From assembly GCF_016863175.1 (NCBI RefSeq), contig NZ_BOOJ01000047.1, forward strand, positions 1 to 64,000: DNA of 64,000 bases, written 5' to 3'. Every line of letters begins with the position of its first letter. Position 1 is the stretch's first letter. Source of the stretch: Paraplanobispora siamensis. GTDB lineage: Bacteria > Actinomycetota > Actinomycetes > Streptosporangiales > Streptosporangiaceae. Both the position numbers and the translations under genes were made by a program. The notes below the pieces were generated by a model. It had not been told where the DNA came from and ran no database searches. It was given only the letters and a program-made list of their open reading frames with translations. Positions 25,490 to 34,383 of the stretch are shown piece after piece.

Positions 25490-25502
25490 CTGGTGGTACC
25501 AG
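25490..25502. promoter_or_regulatory. Dyad in the divergent XRE / MFS promoter region
   Basis: CTGGT-GGT-ACCAG has 5-bp arms. It lies 50 bp before the MFS start and 46 bp before the XRE start, where an operator controlling both would be expected. Short, so only a candidate. Confidence 0.3.
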
Positions 25503-25551
25503 GATCGACAGGCTCTCACCACCGGTATCCGCCCGGCCCCAGGCTCGTCCC

Positions 25552-26919
25552 ATGACCGCGATCTCCACGAGGGCCCCCGCCCTGCGCACGCCGTGGCTGC
25601 TGACGATTCTCCTGACCGGGCAGTTCATGGCGATCTTGGATGTGTCCATCGTCAACGTCGCCTCCCCGGTGATCCGTTCCGACCTCGGCGCGTCCGGATC
25701 GGGGCTCCAGCTGATCATCTCCGGTTACACGGTCGCCTACGCCATGCTGCTGATCACCGGTGCCCGGCTCGGCGGCCGGTACGGCGGGCGGCGGCTGTTC
25801 CTGTCCGGGCTGGCGCTGTTCACCGCCGCCTCGCTCGCCTGCGGCCTGGCCGCCTCCGCCGGGCAGCTGATCGCCTTCCGGCTGCTGCAGGGGGCCGGGT
25901 CGGCGCTGATGGTGCCGCAGGTGCTGAGCCTGATCCAGACGAACTTCACCGGCGCGGCCAGGGCGCGGGCGCTCAGCCTCTACGCCACCGTGATCTCCGG
26001 GGCCGCGATCGTCGGTCAGGTGCTGGGCGGCGTCCTGGTCTCCGCCGACCTGTTCGGCACCGCCTGGCGGCCGGTGTTCCTGGTGAACGTGCCGATCGGC
26101 CTGGTCCTGCTGGCGGCCGGGGCGCGGCTGCTGCCCGGCGCCGGGCCGCGCGCCGACCGCGCGCTGGACGTGCCGGGGATCGTCACCCTCTCGCTGGCGG
26201 TGAGCCTGCTGGTGGTGCCCCTGGTGCTGGGGCACGAGCAGGACTGGCCGCTGTGGGGCTGGGCGGCGATGGCCGCGAGCGCGGTCTTCGCCGGGATCTT
26301 CGTGCTGGTGGAACGGCGGGCCGCCGCCCCGCTGGTGCCGGTGCGGGTGCTCGGCGCGCCCGGGGTCGTCCCGTCCGCGCTGGCCGTCTTCGGGGCGATG
26401 GCGACCTACGGCGGCTTCCTGTTCTGCGTCGCGCTGCATCTGCAGGGCCGGCTGGGCGCCGACCCGGTCGAGGCGGGGCTGACGTTCCTGCCGGCGGCGG
26501 TGGCGTTCGCGGCGGTCAGCCTCAACTGGCAGCGGCTGCCCGAGCGGCTGCGGCGGCGGATGATCGTCGTGTCGTTCGCCGTGGCCGCGCTCGGCTACCT
26601 GCTGCTGGCGCCCGCGCTGGAGAGCGGGCGGTGGCCGCTGCTGGCGGTGGCCCTGGCGGTGACGGGGGCGGGCCTGGGCGGGACGTTCAGCCCGGTGCTC
26701 GCGGTGGCCCTCACCCACGTCGCCCCCGCCGACGCCCCCGACGCCAGCGGGTTGTTCGTGATGGTGACCCAGCTGGGCCAGGTGGTGGGGGTGGCCACGT
26801 TCGGCACCCTGTACCTGGGCGGAGGGTCGGCCGCCGCCACCGCCGCCGCGCTGGCGGCGGCGGCCCTGGCCGCGGGGGCGTGCGCGCTGCCCCTGCTGCG
26901 GGTACGGCTCTCGCGCTGA
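25552..26919 (+). CDS. MFS transporter, EmrB/QacA-like
   Basis: Membrane drug/proton antiporter of 455 residues with about 14 helices. The N-terminal family motif LDVSIVNVASPVIRSDLG (motif D1 of DHA2 proteins) and motif A GARLGGRYGGRRLFL are clear, followed by FRLLQGAGSALMVPQVLSLIQ. ATG 25552 was chosen; it starts right before the first helix. Probably regulated by the divergently encoded XRE protein. A strong hairpin overlaps its stop codon. Substrate unknown. Confidence 0.9.
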   Translation: MTAISTRAPALRTPWLLTILLTGQFMAILDVSIVNVASPVIRSDLGASGSGLQLIISGYTVAYAMLLITGARLGGRYGGRRLFLSGLALFTAASLACGLAASAGQLIAFRLLQGAGSALMVPQVLSLIQTNFTGAARARALSLYATVISGAAIVGQVLGGVLVSADLFGTAWRPVFLVNVPIGLVLLAAGARLLPGAGPRADRALDVPGIVTLSLAVSLLVVPLVLGHEQDWPLWGWAAMAASAVFAGIFVLVERRAAAPLVPVRVLGAPGVVPSALAVFGAMATYGGFLFCVALHLQGRLGADPVEAGLTFLPAAVAFAAVSLNWQRLPERLRRRMIVVSFAVAALGYLLLAPALESGRWPLLAVALAVTGAGLGGTFSPVLAVALTHVAPADAPDASGLFVMVTQLGQVVGVATFGTLYLGGGSAAATAAALAAAALAAGACALPLLRVRLSR

Positions 26920-26930
26920 GCCGTACCCGC
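26898..26930. terminator. Hairpin over the MFS stop codon
   Basis: Arms of 13 bp (GCGGGTACGGCTC at 26898-26910 and its complement at 26918-26930) with a 7-nt loop. It sits between convergent MFS and GNAT genes. Confidence 0.7.
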
Positions 26931-26967
26931 GACCGGTCCGGTGAGGAGGCAAGGCACCGGGCCGGGG

Positions 26968-27924
26968 TCAGACCGTGCGGCGCCAGACGTCGATGGCCAG
27001 CACCTGGCGCATGCCCACCGACAGATAGAGGTCGAGCGCGGGGGTGCTGTTGTTGGCGTCGACGTGCAGGTAGGTGCCGGCCCGGCCGCGCCGCGCGTCG
27101 GCGGCGAACGCCGTACGGAGCATGAACCGGCCCAGGCCCCGGCCGCGGAAGGCGGGCAGGACGGCGAGCTGGCGGACGTAGCCGCAGTTCTCGTCCCCGG
27201 CGAACATGTCGGTGCCGAGCAGCATCGCCGCGGGCTCGCCGTCCACCCGGGCCACCAGCAGCTGCGACCAGTCGGTGCTGCTGGAGGAGTCGAGGTCGGC
27301 GAACCACTCGTCGAAGCCCTTCGGGGTGAAGCCGAAGTGGTCGGCGAAGCCCGCCTGCTGGACCGCGTGGCCCTGGCGGCGCACCTCCTCACCGAGCCCG
27401 TCGTGCAGCGTCACCCCGTCGGGCGGGGCGGGCGCGGTGACCGTGCCCTCGTGGTCGACGAGCATCCGGATGAAGCTGGTGGCCGGGGCGAACCCGCGGG
27501 CGGCGGCCACGGCGCGCTTGCCGCTGTCCTCCCGGTACAGGCCGATGTCCACGACGGCGTGGTCGTGGCCGAGCTCCGCGGCGATCTGCGAGGCCCGCCC
27601 GATCGCCGCGTCCCACAGCCGGTCGGTGATGGACCGGGCGTCGGGGTGGACCACCACGTCGATGTCCACGTTGGCGCTGCGGCCCTTGCGGCAGGCCCAG
27701 GCCCAGCCGACCAGCCGCCCGTCCTCGTCGTGGACGACCCAGCCGTCCCTGTCCCTGTCGAAGGCGGGCTCGTTGATCTGGTCGGCGACGTCCTCCAGGG
27801 TCATGTCCGCCTTGCCGATCACCTGCGTGTCGCACAGGGAGATCAGCTCGTAGATGGCCGTGACGTCCTGCGTCACGGGCCGCCGGGTGAGGTGTCCGGC
27901 GGCGGTCGCGGTGGTGGTGTCCAT
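26968..27924 (-). CDS. Tandem GNAT N-acetyltransferase
   Basis: A 318-residue protein with two GNAT folds, as in mycothiol synthase-like enzymes. The N-terminal fold (VTQDVTAIYELISLCD ... VGWAWACRKGRSANVDIDVVVHPDAR) lacks an obvious acetyl-CoA loop. The C-terminal fold keeps it: QLAVLPAFRGRGLGRFMLRTAF, then YLHVDANNSTPALDLYLSVGMRQV. It transfers acetyl groups to an unknown amine. It is followed on its left by the convergent MFS gene. It lies 54 bp downstream of the 27979-29571 pump on the same strand and may be co-transcribed with it. Confidence 0.85.
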   Translation of the reverse strand: MDTTTATAAGHLTRRPVTQDVTAIYELISLCDTQVIGKADMTLEDVADQINEPAFDRDRDGWVVHDEDGRLVGWAWACRKGRSANVDIDVVVHPDARSITDRLWDAAIGRASQIAAELGHDHAVVDIGLYREDSGKRAVAAARGFAPATSFIRMLVDHEGTVTAPAPPDGVTLHDGLGEEVRRQGHAVQQAGFADHFGFTPKGFDEWFADLDSSSSTDWSQLLVARVDGEPAAMLLGTDMFAGDENCGYVRQLAVLPAFRGRGLGRFMLRTAFAADARRGRAGTYLHVDANNSTPALDLYLSVGMRQVLAIDVWRRTV

Positions 27925-27978
27925 GACGCCGAGTGTTCCCCGGCCGACTTGCTTTCCGCTGGGCCGCCGCTTGGCGGC

Positions 27979-29571
27979 TCAGTCGAGGGCCGCCGGGACC
28001 GGGGCCTTGTCCTTGTCGTCCTGCCCGAAACCGCTGCGCAGCGGGATCTCCTTGATGAAGGCCGCCAGCAGCGGGACCAGGACGGCGAAGGGGATCGCCC
28101 ACCAGAACACGGTGGAGATGGAGGTCGCCAGCGACTCCAGGAAGCCGTTCAGGACGGGCGCCGGCAGCTCGTGCAGGGCGGCGGGGTCGAACTGGCCGCC
28201 GCTGGAGGCGAGCTTCTCCCCCGCCGAGCCGAGCTTGGCCGTCAGGTTGTCGCTGAGCTGGTGGTTGAAGATCGCACCGAACAGCGAGACGCCGAACGAG
28301 CCGCCGATGGACCGGAAGAAGGTCGAGGAGCTGCTGGCCACGCCCAGGTCCTTCTGCTCCACGCTGTTCTGCGCGATGAGCATCGTCGTCTGCATCAGGA
28401 AGCCCATGCCCGTGCCGAGGACCGCGATGAAGACGCCGGTCTGCCAGAGGGAGGTCTCGACGTCCATCAGCGACAGCAGCCACATGCCGAACGCCATGCC
28501 GACGCCGCCGATGATCGGATAGATCTTGTACTTGCCGGTGGTGGTGATGGCGCGGCCGACGAACAGGGAGATCACCATGGCGGCGCCCATCATCGGCAGC
28601 ATCAGCAGGCCGGAGTTGGTGGCCGAGGCGCCCTGGACGGTCTGCTGGAACAGCGGCAGGAAGTTGATCGCGCCGAACATGGCGAAGCCGAGCAGGAAGC
28701 CGATCGCCGAGATCAGGGTGAAGTTGCGGTTGCGGAACAGGGCGAGCGGCATGATCGGCTCGGCGGCGCGGCGCTCGACCGGGATGAACAGGGCCAGGGT
28801 CACCACGGCGAGGCCGATCAGACCGAGGATCTGCGGCGAGCCCCAGTCGTACTCGTTGCCGCCCCAGGTGGTGACCAGGACCAGCGCGGTGATGCCGACC
28901 GACAGCAGGATGGCGCCCAGCCAGTCGATGCGGTGCTCGGTGCGGTGCCTGGGCAGCTTCAGCTTCACCGCGAGCAGGGCCAGGGAGACGAACCCGATGG
29001 GCAGGTTCACGTAGAAGGCCCAGCGCCAGTCGAGGTGGTCGGTGATGAAGCCGCCGACGAGCGGGCCGGCGATCATCGCCAGCGACATGACGCCCGCCAT
29101 GATGCCCTGGTACTGGCCGCGCTCGCGCGGCGGGACCAGGTCGCCGATGATGGCCATCGCGTTGACCAGCAGGCCGCCCGCGCCCAGGCCCTGCAGCGCG
29201 CGGAAGGCGATGAGCTGGGCCATGCCGCTGCCGGGACCGCCCAGCATCGGCGAGCCGGCCATGCCGCACAGCGCCGAGCCGATCATGAAGATGACGATGG
29301 AGGCCAGGAAGATGGTCTTCCTGCCGTACAGGTCGCCGATCTTGCCCCAGATGGGGGTGGAGACGGTGGTGCCGAGCACGTAGGCCGTCACCACCCAGGA
29401 CAGGTGGGTCAGGCCGCCGAGCTCCGCCACGATGCGGGGCATCGCGGTGCCGACGATCATGTTGTCGAGCATGGCCAGGACTATCGCGAGCATCAGCCCC
29501 GGTAGCACTACCATGACCTCACGTCGCCGTGCCGGCACGGCTTCGACCTGCGCCATGTGTTCCGCCCCCAT
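27979..29571 (-). CDS. MFS transporter, DHA2 family multidrug efflux pump
   Basis: A 530-residue, 14-helix exporter: MLAIVLAMLDNMIVGTAMPRIVAELGG (motif D1), GKIGDLYGRKTIFL (motif A), FRALQGLGAGGLLVNAMAIIGDLVPPRERGQYQG (motifs B/C). A late soluble loop is rich in Ser/Leu (NHQLSDNLTAKLGS). Either ATG 29571 or 29556 could start it. It is divergent from a TetR gene; a near-perfect operator lies 25 bp upstream. So it is very likely repressed by that TetR protein and induced by its substrates. Confidence 0.92.
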   Translation of the reverse strand: MGAEHMAQVEAVPARRREVMVVLPGLMLAIVLAMLDNMIVGTAMPRIVAELGGLTHLSWVVTAYVLGTTVSTPIWGKIGDLYGRKTIFLASIVIFMIGSALCGMAGSPMLGGPGSGMAQLIAFRALQGLGAGGLLVNAMAIIGDLVPPRERGQYQGIMAGVMSLAMIAGPLVGGFITDHLDWRWAFYVNLPIGFVSLALLAVKLKLPRHRTEHRIDWLGAILLSVGITALVLVTTWGGNEYDWGSPQILGLIGLAVVTLALFIPVERRAAEPIMPLALFRNRNFTLISAIGFLLGFAMFGAINFLPLFQQTVQGASATNSGLLMLPMMGAAMVISLFVGRAITTTGKYKIYPIIGGVGMAFGMWLLSLMDVETSLWQTGVFIAVLGTGMGFLMQTTMLIAQNSVEQKDLGVASSSSTFFRSIGGSFGVSLFGAIFNHQLSDNLTAKLGSAGEKLASSGGQFDPAALHELPAPVLNGFLESLATSISTVFWWAIPFAVLVPLLAAFIKEIPLRSGFGQDDKDKAPVPAALD

Positions 29572-29595
29572 GAAGAACCCTGATCGATCTTGCTT

Positions 29596-29613
29596 ACTTG
29601 CCGACCGGCAAGT
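29596..29613. promoter_or_regulatory. TetR operator, first copy
   Basis: ACTTGCCG-AC-CGGCAAGT is a perfect 8-bp inverted repeat with a 2-bp centre, in the divergent region between the MFS pump and its TetR. The size and spacing are typical of TetR-family operators. Confidence 0.75.
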
Positions 29614-29642
29614 GTCGGATATGCTCGGAATGTAGGCCGGTC

Positions 29643-29660
29643 ACTTACCGGCCGTCAAGT
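29643..29660. promoter_or_regulatory. TetR operator, second degenerate copy
   Basis: ACTTACCG-GC-CGTCAAGT repeats the 29596-29613 site with two arm changes, 47 bp further on. It ends 22 bp before the chosen tetR start, suiting autoregulation. Confidence 0.65.
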
Positions 29661-29682
29661 AGATTTCGCCGTGAAGGAAGCC

Positions 29683-30231
29683 ATGAGGGACCAGGCCGAC
29701 ACCCGCACGCGGATCCAGGAGATCGCCCTGACGCTCTTCACCGAGCAGGGCTACGAGGCGACCTCGCTCCGGGAGATAGCCGAGGCCCTCGGTGTGACCA
29801 AGGCCGCCCTCTACTACCACTTCAGGACCAAGGACGACATCGTCGCCAGCCTGGCCGAGAAGCGGCTGCACGCGGTCGAGGAGCTGCTCGCCTGGGCCGA
29901 GAAGCAGCCGCGCACCGAGGAGACCCGGCGCGAGCTGATCCGCCGCTACGCCGACGACCTGTACAGCGGGCGGCACCGCGAGATCATGCGCTTCTTCGAG
30001 CGCAACCAGACGGCGCTCAAGCACCACCCGGTCATGGGCAAGACCAGGGAGCGGATGTTCGAGCTGATCACCTTCATGGTGGAGCCCGGCGACCCCGTCG
30101 CCACCCGGCTGAGGAACTCCATGGCCGTCCTCGCCCTGCACGCCGCCTCCTTCATCCTCGACGAGGAGGTGCCCGAGGAGGAGCGCCGGGCCGCCGGCCT
30201 GGAGGTCGCCTTCGATCTGCTGCGGCGATGA
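29683..30231 (+). CDS. TetR/AcrR family transcriptional regulator
   Basis: A 182-residue repressor with HTH RIQEIALTLFTEQGYEATSLREIAEALGVTKAALYYHF. The C-terminal domain (LHAVEELLAWAEKQP ... MRFFERNQTALKHHPVMG) binds ligand. ATG 29683 is chosen because GAAGGA precedes it and both operator copies then fall upstream; starts further left would put the operators inside the gene. It probably represses both itself and the divergent DHA2 pump. Its stop overlaps the DUF4031 gene start (ATGA). Confidence 0.9.
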   Translation: MRDQADTRTRIQEIALTLFTEQGYEATSLREIAEALGVTKAALYYHFRTKDDIVASLAEKRLHAVEELLAWAEKQPRTEETRRELIRRYADDLYSGRHREIMRFFERNQTALKHHPVMGKTRERMFELITFMVEPGDPVATRLRNSMAVLALHAASFILDEEVPEEERRAAGLEVAFDLLRR

Positions 30232-30494
30232 GCGTTCTCATCGACCCGCCCAACTGGCCGGGTCCGCGCGGACTGCTCTGGTCCCACCTGGTCAGCGACT
30301 CCTCCGTCGAGGAGCTGCACGCCTTCGCCGCGCTGCTGGGCGTCCCGCCCCGGGCCTTCGACCGCGACCACTACGACGTGCCCGAGACCGTCTACGAGCG
30401 CGCGGTCGCGCTGGGAGCCGAGGCCGTCTCCTCACGCGAACTGGTCGCCCGGCTCATCTCCTCAGGCCTGCGCAGGCGCAAAACTCGTTCTTGA
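30228..30494 (+). CDS. DUF4031 domain-containing protein
   Basis: A small 88-residue protein: MSVLIDPPNWPGPRGLLWSHLVSDSSVEELHAFAALLGV, then RAFDRDHYDVPETVYERAVALGAE and a basic C-terminus (RRRKTRS). This matches the widespread DUF4031 family; its biochemical role is not known to me. It starts within the tetR stop codon, so it is translated together with it. Confidence 0.85.
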   Translation: MSVLIDPPNWPGPRGLLWSHLVSDSSVEELHAFAALLGVPPRAFDRDHYDVPETVYERAVALGAEAVSSRELVARLISSGLRRRKTRS

Positions 30495-30586
30495 GTCGCC
30501 CACATCCCGCATGGATCGCCTCCTCGGGGGCACGTGCCGCTAGGACGCAAGCTGAAAAGCCACGCGAGACGTCATAGGGGAACATC

Positions 30587-31132
30587 ATGCTCAACGGTAA
30601 GACGATCGCCTTCCTCGTGGCCCCCGAGGGCATCGAACAGGTGGAGCTCACCGAGCCGTGGAAGGCCGTGCAGCAGGCCGGCGGGACCCCCAAGCTGATC
30701 TCCACGCAGAGCGGCACGGTCCAGGCCTTCAACCATCTGGACAAGGCCGACCGGTTCCCGGTGGACGCCACCGTGGACGGGGCATCGGCCGGGGACTTCG
30801 ACGGGCTGGTCCTGCCCGGCGGCGTCGCCAACCCCGACTTCCTGCGGACCGAGCCCGGCGCCGTGCAGTTCGTCAAGGGCTTCTTCGACGCCGGCAAGCC
30901 GGTGGCCGCCATCTGCCACGCGCCCTGGACGCTGATCGAGGCCGACGTGGTGCGCGGCCGTACGGTCACCTCCTGGCCGAGCCTGCAGACCGACCTTCGC
31001 AACGCCGGCGCCACGTGGGTGGACCAGGAGGTCATGGTCTGCACCGAGGGTCCCAACCCCTTGATCACCAGCCGTAAGCCCGACGACCTCAAGGCGTTCT
31101 GCCAGGCCGCAGTGGACGCCTTCACCCGGTGA
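30587..31132 (+). CDS. DJ-1/PfpI family protein (type 1 glutamine amidotransferase-like)
   Basis: A 181-residue flavodoxin-like hydrolase fold protein: KTIAFLVAPEGIEQVELTEPWKAVQQAGG, FDGLVLPGGVANPDFLRT and the nucleophile elbow VAAICHAPWTLIEA with Cys110-His111. This is the YhbO/PfpI general-stress branch, cytoplasmic; protease, deglycase or chaperone activity has been proposed for relatives. It stands alone, followed by a weak gap and an anti-sigma-type gene. Confidence 0.88.
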   Translation: MLNGKTIAFLVAPEGIEQVELTEPWKAVQQAGGTPKLISTQSGTVQAFNHLDKADRFPVDATVDGASAGDFDGLVLPGGVANPDFLRTEPGAVQFVKGFFDAGKPVAAICHAPWTLIEADVVRGRTVTSWPSLQTDLRNAGATWVDQEVMVCTEGPNPLITSRKPDDLKAFCQAAVDAFTR

Positions 31133-31241
31133 CGACGTCCCGGCCGGTGCGGGGCGCGCCCGCGCCGGCCGGGTCCGCCGCCGTCGCGGGCGGGAGACCG
31201 CCCCGAGTCCAGGGCTTCGAGACCCATCTGAGGAGAGAACT

Positions 31242-31697
31242 GTGGAAGCCACGATCGCTTTGCGCCTGCCGCGCGACGCAGCGAGTGTTCCGGTCATCAG
31301 GCAGATGCTGGACTCGTCCCTGGACGCCCTGGGCGTGCAGCGTCAGGTCCGCGAGGACATCCAGCTGATGCTCTCCGAGGCCTGCTCCAACGTGATCAAA
31401 CACGCCGACGACAGCGACGACTACACGGTCCGCACCGAGCTGAGCCGCGACCGCTGCAGCATCAAGGTCGTGGACGCCGGGAGCGGTTTCGAATTCTCGG
31501 GGACCTGTCAGGTCGCCCCGGGCGCCGAGTCCGGCCGGGGGCTTCTCATCATGCAGGCGCTGGCCGACGACGTCCGCTTCGTCAGGCGGGATGACCACGG
31601 CTCGATCGTCTGCCTGGAGAAGACCCTCCTGTTCGAGGACGACGCCCCCGGCAGGTCGCTGCTGCTGACCGACGAGGACGCTACGTCTCGGCGATGA
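31242..31697 (+). CDS. RsbW-like ATP-binding protein (anti-sigma factor type)
   Basis: A 151-residue GHKL ATPase domain: VREDIQLMLSEACSNVIKHA (N-box), IKVVDAGSGFEFSG (G1), ESGRGLLIMQALADDVRF (G2) and GSIVCLEKTL. Such stand-alone HATPase_c_2 proteins phosphorylate STAS antagonists or bind sigma factors. A possible partner STAS gene lies at 50710-51123, and no sigma gene is adjacent. GTG start with GAGGAGAG before it. Its last 17 bp overlap the convergent WS/DGAT gene. Confidence 0.87.
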   Translation: MEATIALRLPRDAASVPVIRQMLDSSLDALGVQRQVREDIQLMLSEACSNVIKHADDSDDYTVRTELSRDRCSIKVVDAGSGFEFSGTCQVAPGAESGRGLLIMQALADDVRFVRRDDHGSIVCLEKTLLFEDDAPGRSLLLTDEDATSRR

Positions 31698-33114
31698 CCA
31701 TCAGCTCCGACAGCTCCTGCTTCAGGTAGTCGGTGATCGTCCACACGTCGGGCACCATGTCCCGGCAGGCGATCACCCCCACGTCCAGGGAGCCGTCGTA
31801 GGAGAAGACGGTGATGTTGAGGCCCCCGCTGGCGTCGGTGACGACCGACACCGGGTGGTAGGCGGTCAGCCGCGCGCCGCACACGTAGAGCGGGATCTGC
31901 GGGCCGGGGACGTTGGAGATCACCACGTTGATCGGCCCGGCGGTCCCGGCGAACAGGTTGAACGCCGCGCGGGCGGCCAGGCCGGTCAGCGCCGCGGGCA
32001 TCATGTCGCTGACCTGCTGGAGCCAGGAGGCGGGGGCGAGCGCGGAACGGTCCTTGATCTTCTTCATCGCCTCCTGTACGGCGCGCAGCCGCTCCACCGG
32101 GTCGGCGATCTGCGTGGCCAGCGTGGTGATCATTATGGTGACCTGGTTGCCGCCGCTCTGGTCGCCCGGCGCGCGCAGCGAGAACGGCACCCCGGCGATC
32201 AGCGGCCGGTCGGGCAGCGCGTCGTGCTTGAGCAGCCACTGCCGCAGCGCCCCCGCGCAGAGCGTCATCACCACGTCGTTGACCGTGACGCCGAAGGCGT
32301 TCTTGACCCGCTTGACGTCGGCCAGCGGCAGCGCGGCGAAGGCGAACCTGCGGTGGCCGCTGATGCGCCCGCTGAAGGGGGTGCGCGGGACGACCATCCT
32401 GGGCAGGTCCGGCACCGGGTTCCCGCCGGTCAGACGGCGCGCCAGGTCGCGGGTGAGGCGGGAGACCAGCCCGGCCCCGGGCACCTGCGACACGACGGGG
32501 ATCTCGTCCAGGTGCGGGACGGCCTCGACCAGGAACCTGACCGTGGTGGCCGGGTTGACGACGGCCCTGGCGACCGCCCTGCCGATCATGTCCCGCGTGC
32601 CGATCCGCTCCTCCCCCGCACTGGAGGGGGAGGGCAGGCGCTCCGCGGGCTCGGGTGAGGTGTCCATCAGCGCGGCGAGCACGTCGGCGCCGGTGACTCC
32701 GTCGACCGCGGCGTGGTGGACCTTGGTGTACAGGGCCATCCTGCCGCCGGACAGCCCGTGGATCAGGTACATCTCCCACAGCGGGCGGCGGCGGTCCAGG
32801 CGGCGGGAGTGGATGCGGGCCACCTGCTCGCCGAGCTGCTCCTCACTGCCGGGGAAGGGCAGCGCCAGCTCGCGCACGTGATAGTCGAGGTCGATCGAGG
32901 AGTCCTCGGTCCAGTACGGGTGGTCCAGGCCGAGCGGGACGGAGACGAGCCGCCGGCGCAGCGGCGCCGCCGCGTGGAGCCGCTCCGCCATCAGGGACAG
33001 CAGGTCCGCCCGGGTCAGCTTGCCGTCCAGGATCGCCAGCCCCGCGATGTTCGCCACGTTCGTCGCGGTCTCGAAGTTCAGGAACTGCGTGTCCACCGCA
33101 CTGAGCTGCCGCAT
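31681..33114 (-). CDS. Wax ester synthase / diacylglycerol acyltransferase (WS/DGAT)
   Basis: A 477-residue acyltransferase that joins acyl-CoA to a long-chain alcohol or diacylglycerol to make storage lipid. The catalytic HHxxxDG is intact: KVHHAAVDGVTG (His133, His134, Asp138). The N-terminal LSAVDTQFLNFET and the late NVVISNVPGPQIPLYVCGARLTAYHPVS are family signatures. It starts 3 bp after the stop of a 52-residue membrane protein, whose last codons supply its ribosome-binding site (GGAGGTAGGCG), so the two are coupled. Confidence 0.93.
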   Translation of the reverse strand: MRQLSAVDTQFLNFETATNVANIAGLAILDGKLTRADLLSLMAERLHAAAPLRRRLVSVPLGLDHPYWTEDSSIDLDYHVRELALPFPGSEEQLGEQVARIHSRRLDRRRPLWEMYLIHGLSGGRMALYTKVHHAAVDGVTGADVLAALMDTSPEPAERLPSPSSAGEERIGTRDMIGRAVARAVVNPATTVRFLVEAVPHLDEIPVVSQVPGAGLVSRLTRDLARRLTGGNPVPDLPRMVVPRTPFSGRISGHRRFAFAALPLADVKRVKNAFGVTVNDVVMTLCAGALRQWLLKHDALPDRPLIAGVPFSLRAPGDQSGGNQVTIMITTLATQIADPVERLRAVQEAMKKIKDRSALAPASWLQQVSDMMPAALTGLAARAAFNLFAGTAGPINVVISNVPGPQIPLYVCGARLTAYHPVSVVTDASGGLNITVFSYDGSLDVGVIACRDMVPDVWTITDYLKQELSELMVIAET

Positions 33115-33117
33115 CGC

Positions 33118-33276
33118 CTACCTCCAGGGAGTCTGCGCCTCGTCACGCTCCCGGCCGGTGGTCACGGCCAGTACCGCGAGCACGATGAGGACGATCACTG
33201 AGATGGCGAGCAGCGCCATCCCGGTGAGCCCGAACACGATCAGAATCGTGAAAATCTCGTCGACCAACTGCCGCAC
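33118..33276 (-). CDS. Small single-pass membrane protein coupled to WS/DGAT
   Basis: A 52-residue frame from GTG 33276: VRQLVDEIFTILIVFGLTG leads into a long hydrophobic helix (MALLAISVIVLIVLAVLAV, residues 20-38). It ends in a short basic/acidic tail (TTGRERDEAQTPWR). The stop lies 3 bp before the WS/DGAT start, and the tail codes for that gene's ribosome-binding site. Too short to name a family. A role in anchoring or lipid delivery is speculation. Confidence 0.6.
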   Translation of the reverse strand: MRQLVDEIFTILIVFGLTGMALLAISVIVLIVLAVLAVTTGRERDEAQTPWR

Positions 33277-33375
33277 CGCACAACTTTGCCCGGATTAGCC
33301 CCTCGCTATACCACTTTGGAGGGGTGAGTTGGCCGCGAGACGAACTTCTAACCGACGGGTGCGCTCCCGCCCCGG

Positions 33376-34281
33376 TCAGAGCGCGTCACGCATCCGCAGG
33401 AGGATGTCCTCGGTCTTCGATGCCGGCTCGGCCTCGATGCACAGGCGCTCCATCACCTCGAGGTAGCGGTCGACGTCGGTGCGCTTCTCCAGATAGACCG
33501 CGCTGGTGAGCTGCTCCATGTAGACGATGTCGGGCAGGTCGGGCTGGGCGAAGCGCAGGAGGCTGAAGGGGCCGCCGGCCGCGGCGTGCCCGCCGATGCT
33601 GAACGGCGCGATCTGGACGGTCACGTTGGGCTTGCGGATCATCCGCAGGATGTGGTCGATCTGGCCGCGCATCACCTCGGCCCCGCCGAGCGGGCGGCGC
33701 AGCACCGCCTCGTCCAGCACGGCCCACAGGTGCGGGGACTGGGCGCCGTCCAGGATCCGCTGGCGGGCCATGCGCAGGTCCACCCGGCGCCGTACCTCGT
33801 CCTCGGGGGCGTCGGGGAAGCCGAGCCGGACGACGGCGCGGGCGTACTCCTCGCTCTGCAGCAGGCCCGGAACGAACTGGACCTCGTAGTTACGGATGAC
33901 GGAGGCGGCCTCCTCCAGGCTGACGTAGGTCTCGAACCACGTGGGCAGCACGTCGCCGTAGTCGTGCCACCAGCCGGGCAGATTGGCCCGCTCGACCAGG
34001 GCCAGCAGCGGCGCGCGGTCCTTCTCGTCCCGCACGCCGTACAGCGTCAGGAGGTCGGCCACGTCCCGCACCCGGAAGCTGACCCGGCCGTTCTCCATCC
34101 GGCTGACCTTCGAATGGGAGGCCCGGATGGCGTTGCCCGCCTGGTCGAGGGTGATGTGCCGCTTCTCCCTGAGCCGGCGCAGCTGCGTGCCGAGCACGAT
34201 CCTCAGCACCGTCGAGCTGCCCCGAGCCTGTCCCATTAAGGCAGGCTCGACAGGCTCTTCGTGGGCATTCGATGTGATCAT
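33376..34281 (-). CDS. XRE-family HTH regulator with DUF5753-type domain
   Basis: A 301-residue protein. The HTH (LGTQLRRLREKRHITLDQAGNAIRASHSKVSRMENGRVSFRV) precedes the actinomycete DUF5753 domain: YEVQFVPGLLQSEEYARAVVRLG, LDEAVLRRPLGGAEVMRGQIDHIL and VTVQIAPFSIGGHAAAGGPFSLLRF. This is the WhiJ/BldB-associated regulator class controlling development or antibiotic genes in streptomycetes. Start ATG 34281 has AAGGA upstream; an ATG 45 bp further in is possible. It follows the DUF397 gene on the same strand. Confidence 0.9.
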   Translation of the reverse strand: MITSNAHEEPVEPALMGQARGSSTVLRIVLGTQLRRLREKRHITLDQAGNAIRASHSKVSRMENGRVSFRVRDVADLLTLYGVRDEKDRAPLLALVERANLPGWWHDYGDVLPTWFETYVSLEEAASVIRNYEVQFVPGLLQSEEYARAVVRLGFPDAPEDEVRRRVDLRMARQRILDGAQSPHLWAVLDEAVLRRPLGGAEVMRGQIDHILRMIRKPNVTVQIAPFSIGGHAAAGGPFSLLRFAQPDLPDIVYMEQLTSAVYLEKRTDVDRYLEVMERLCIEAEPASKTEDILLRMRDAL

Positions 34282-34383
34282 CTACAGGTCCTTCGTGCGC
34301 GTACTGCGAACCTCTGCCCACCGTGTGTGGCTGTCGCGGGCCTTTACGCTACTCCGGTCGTCCCTTATATGCCAGATGGAACT

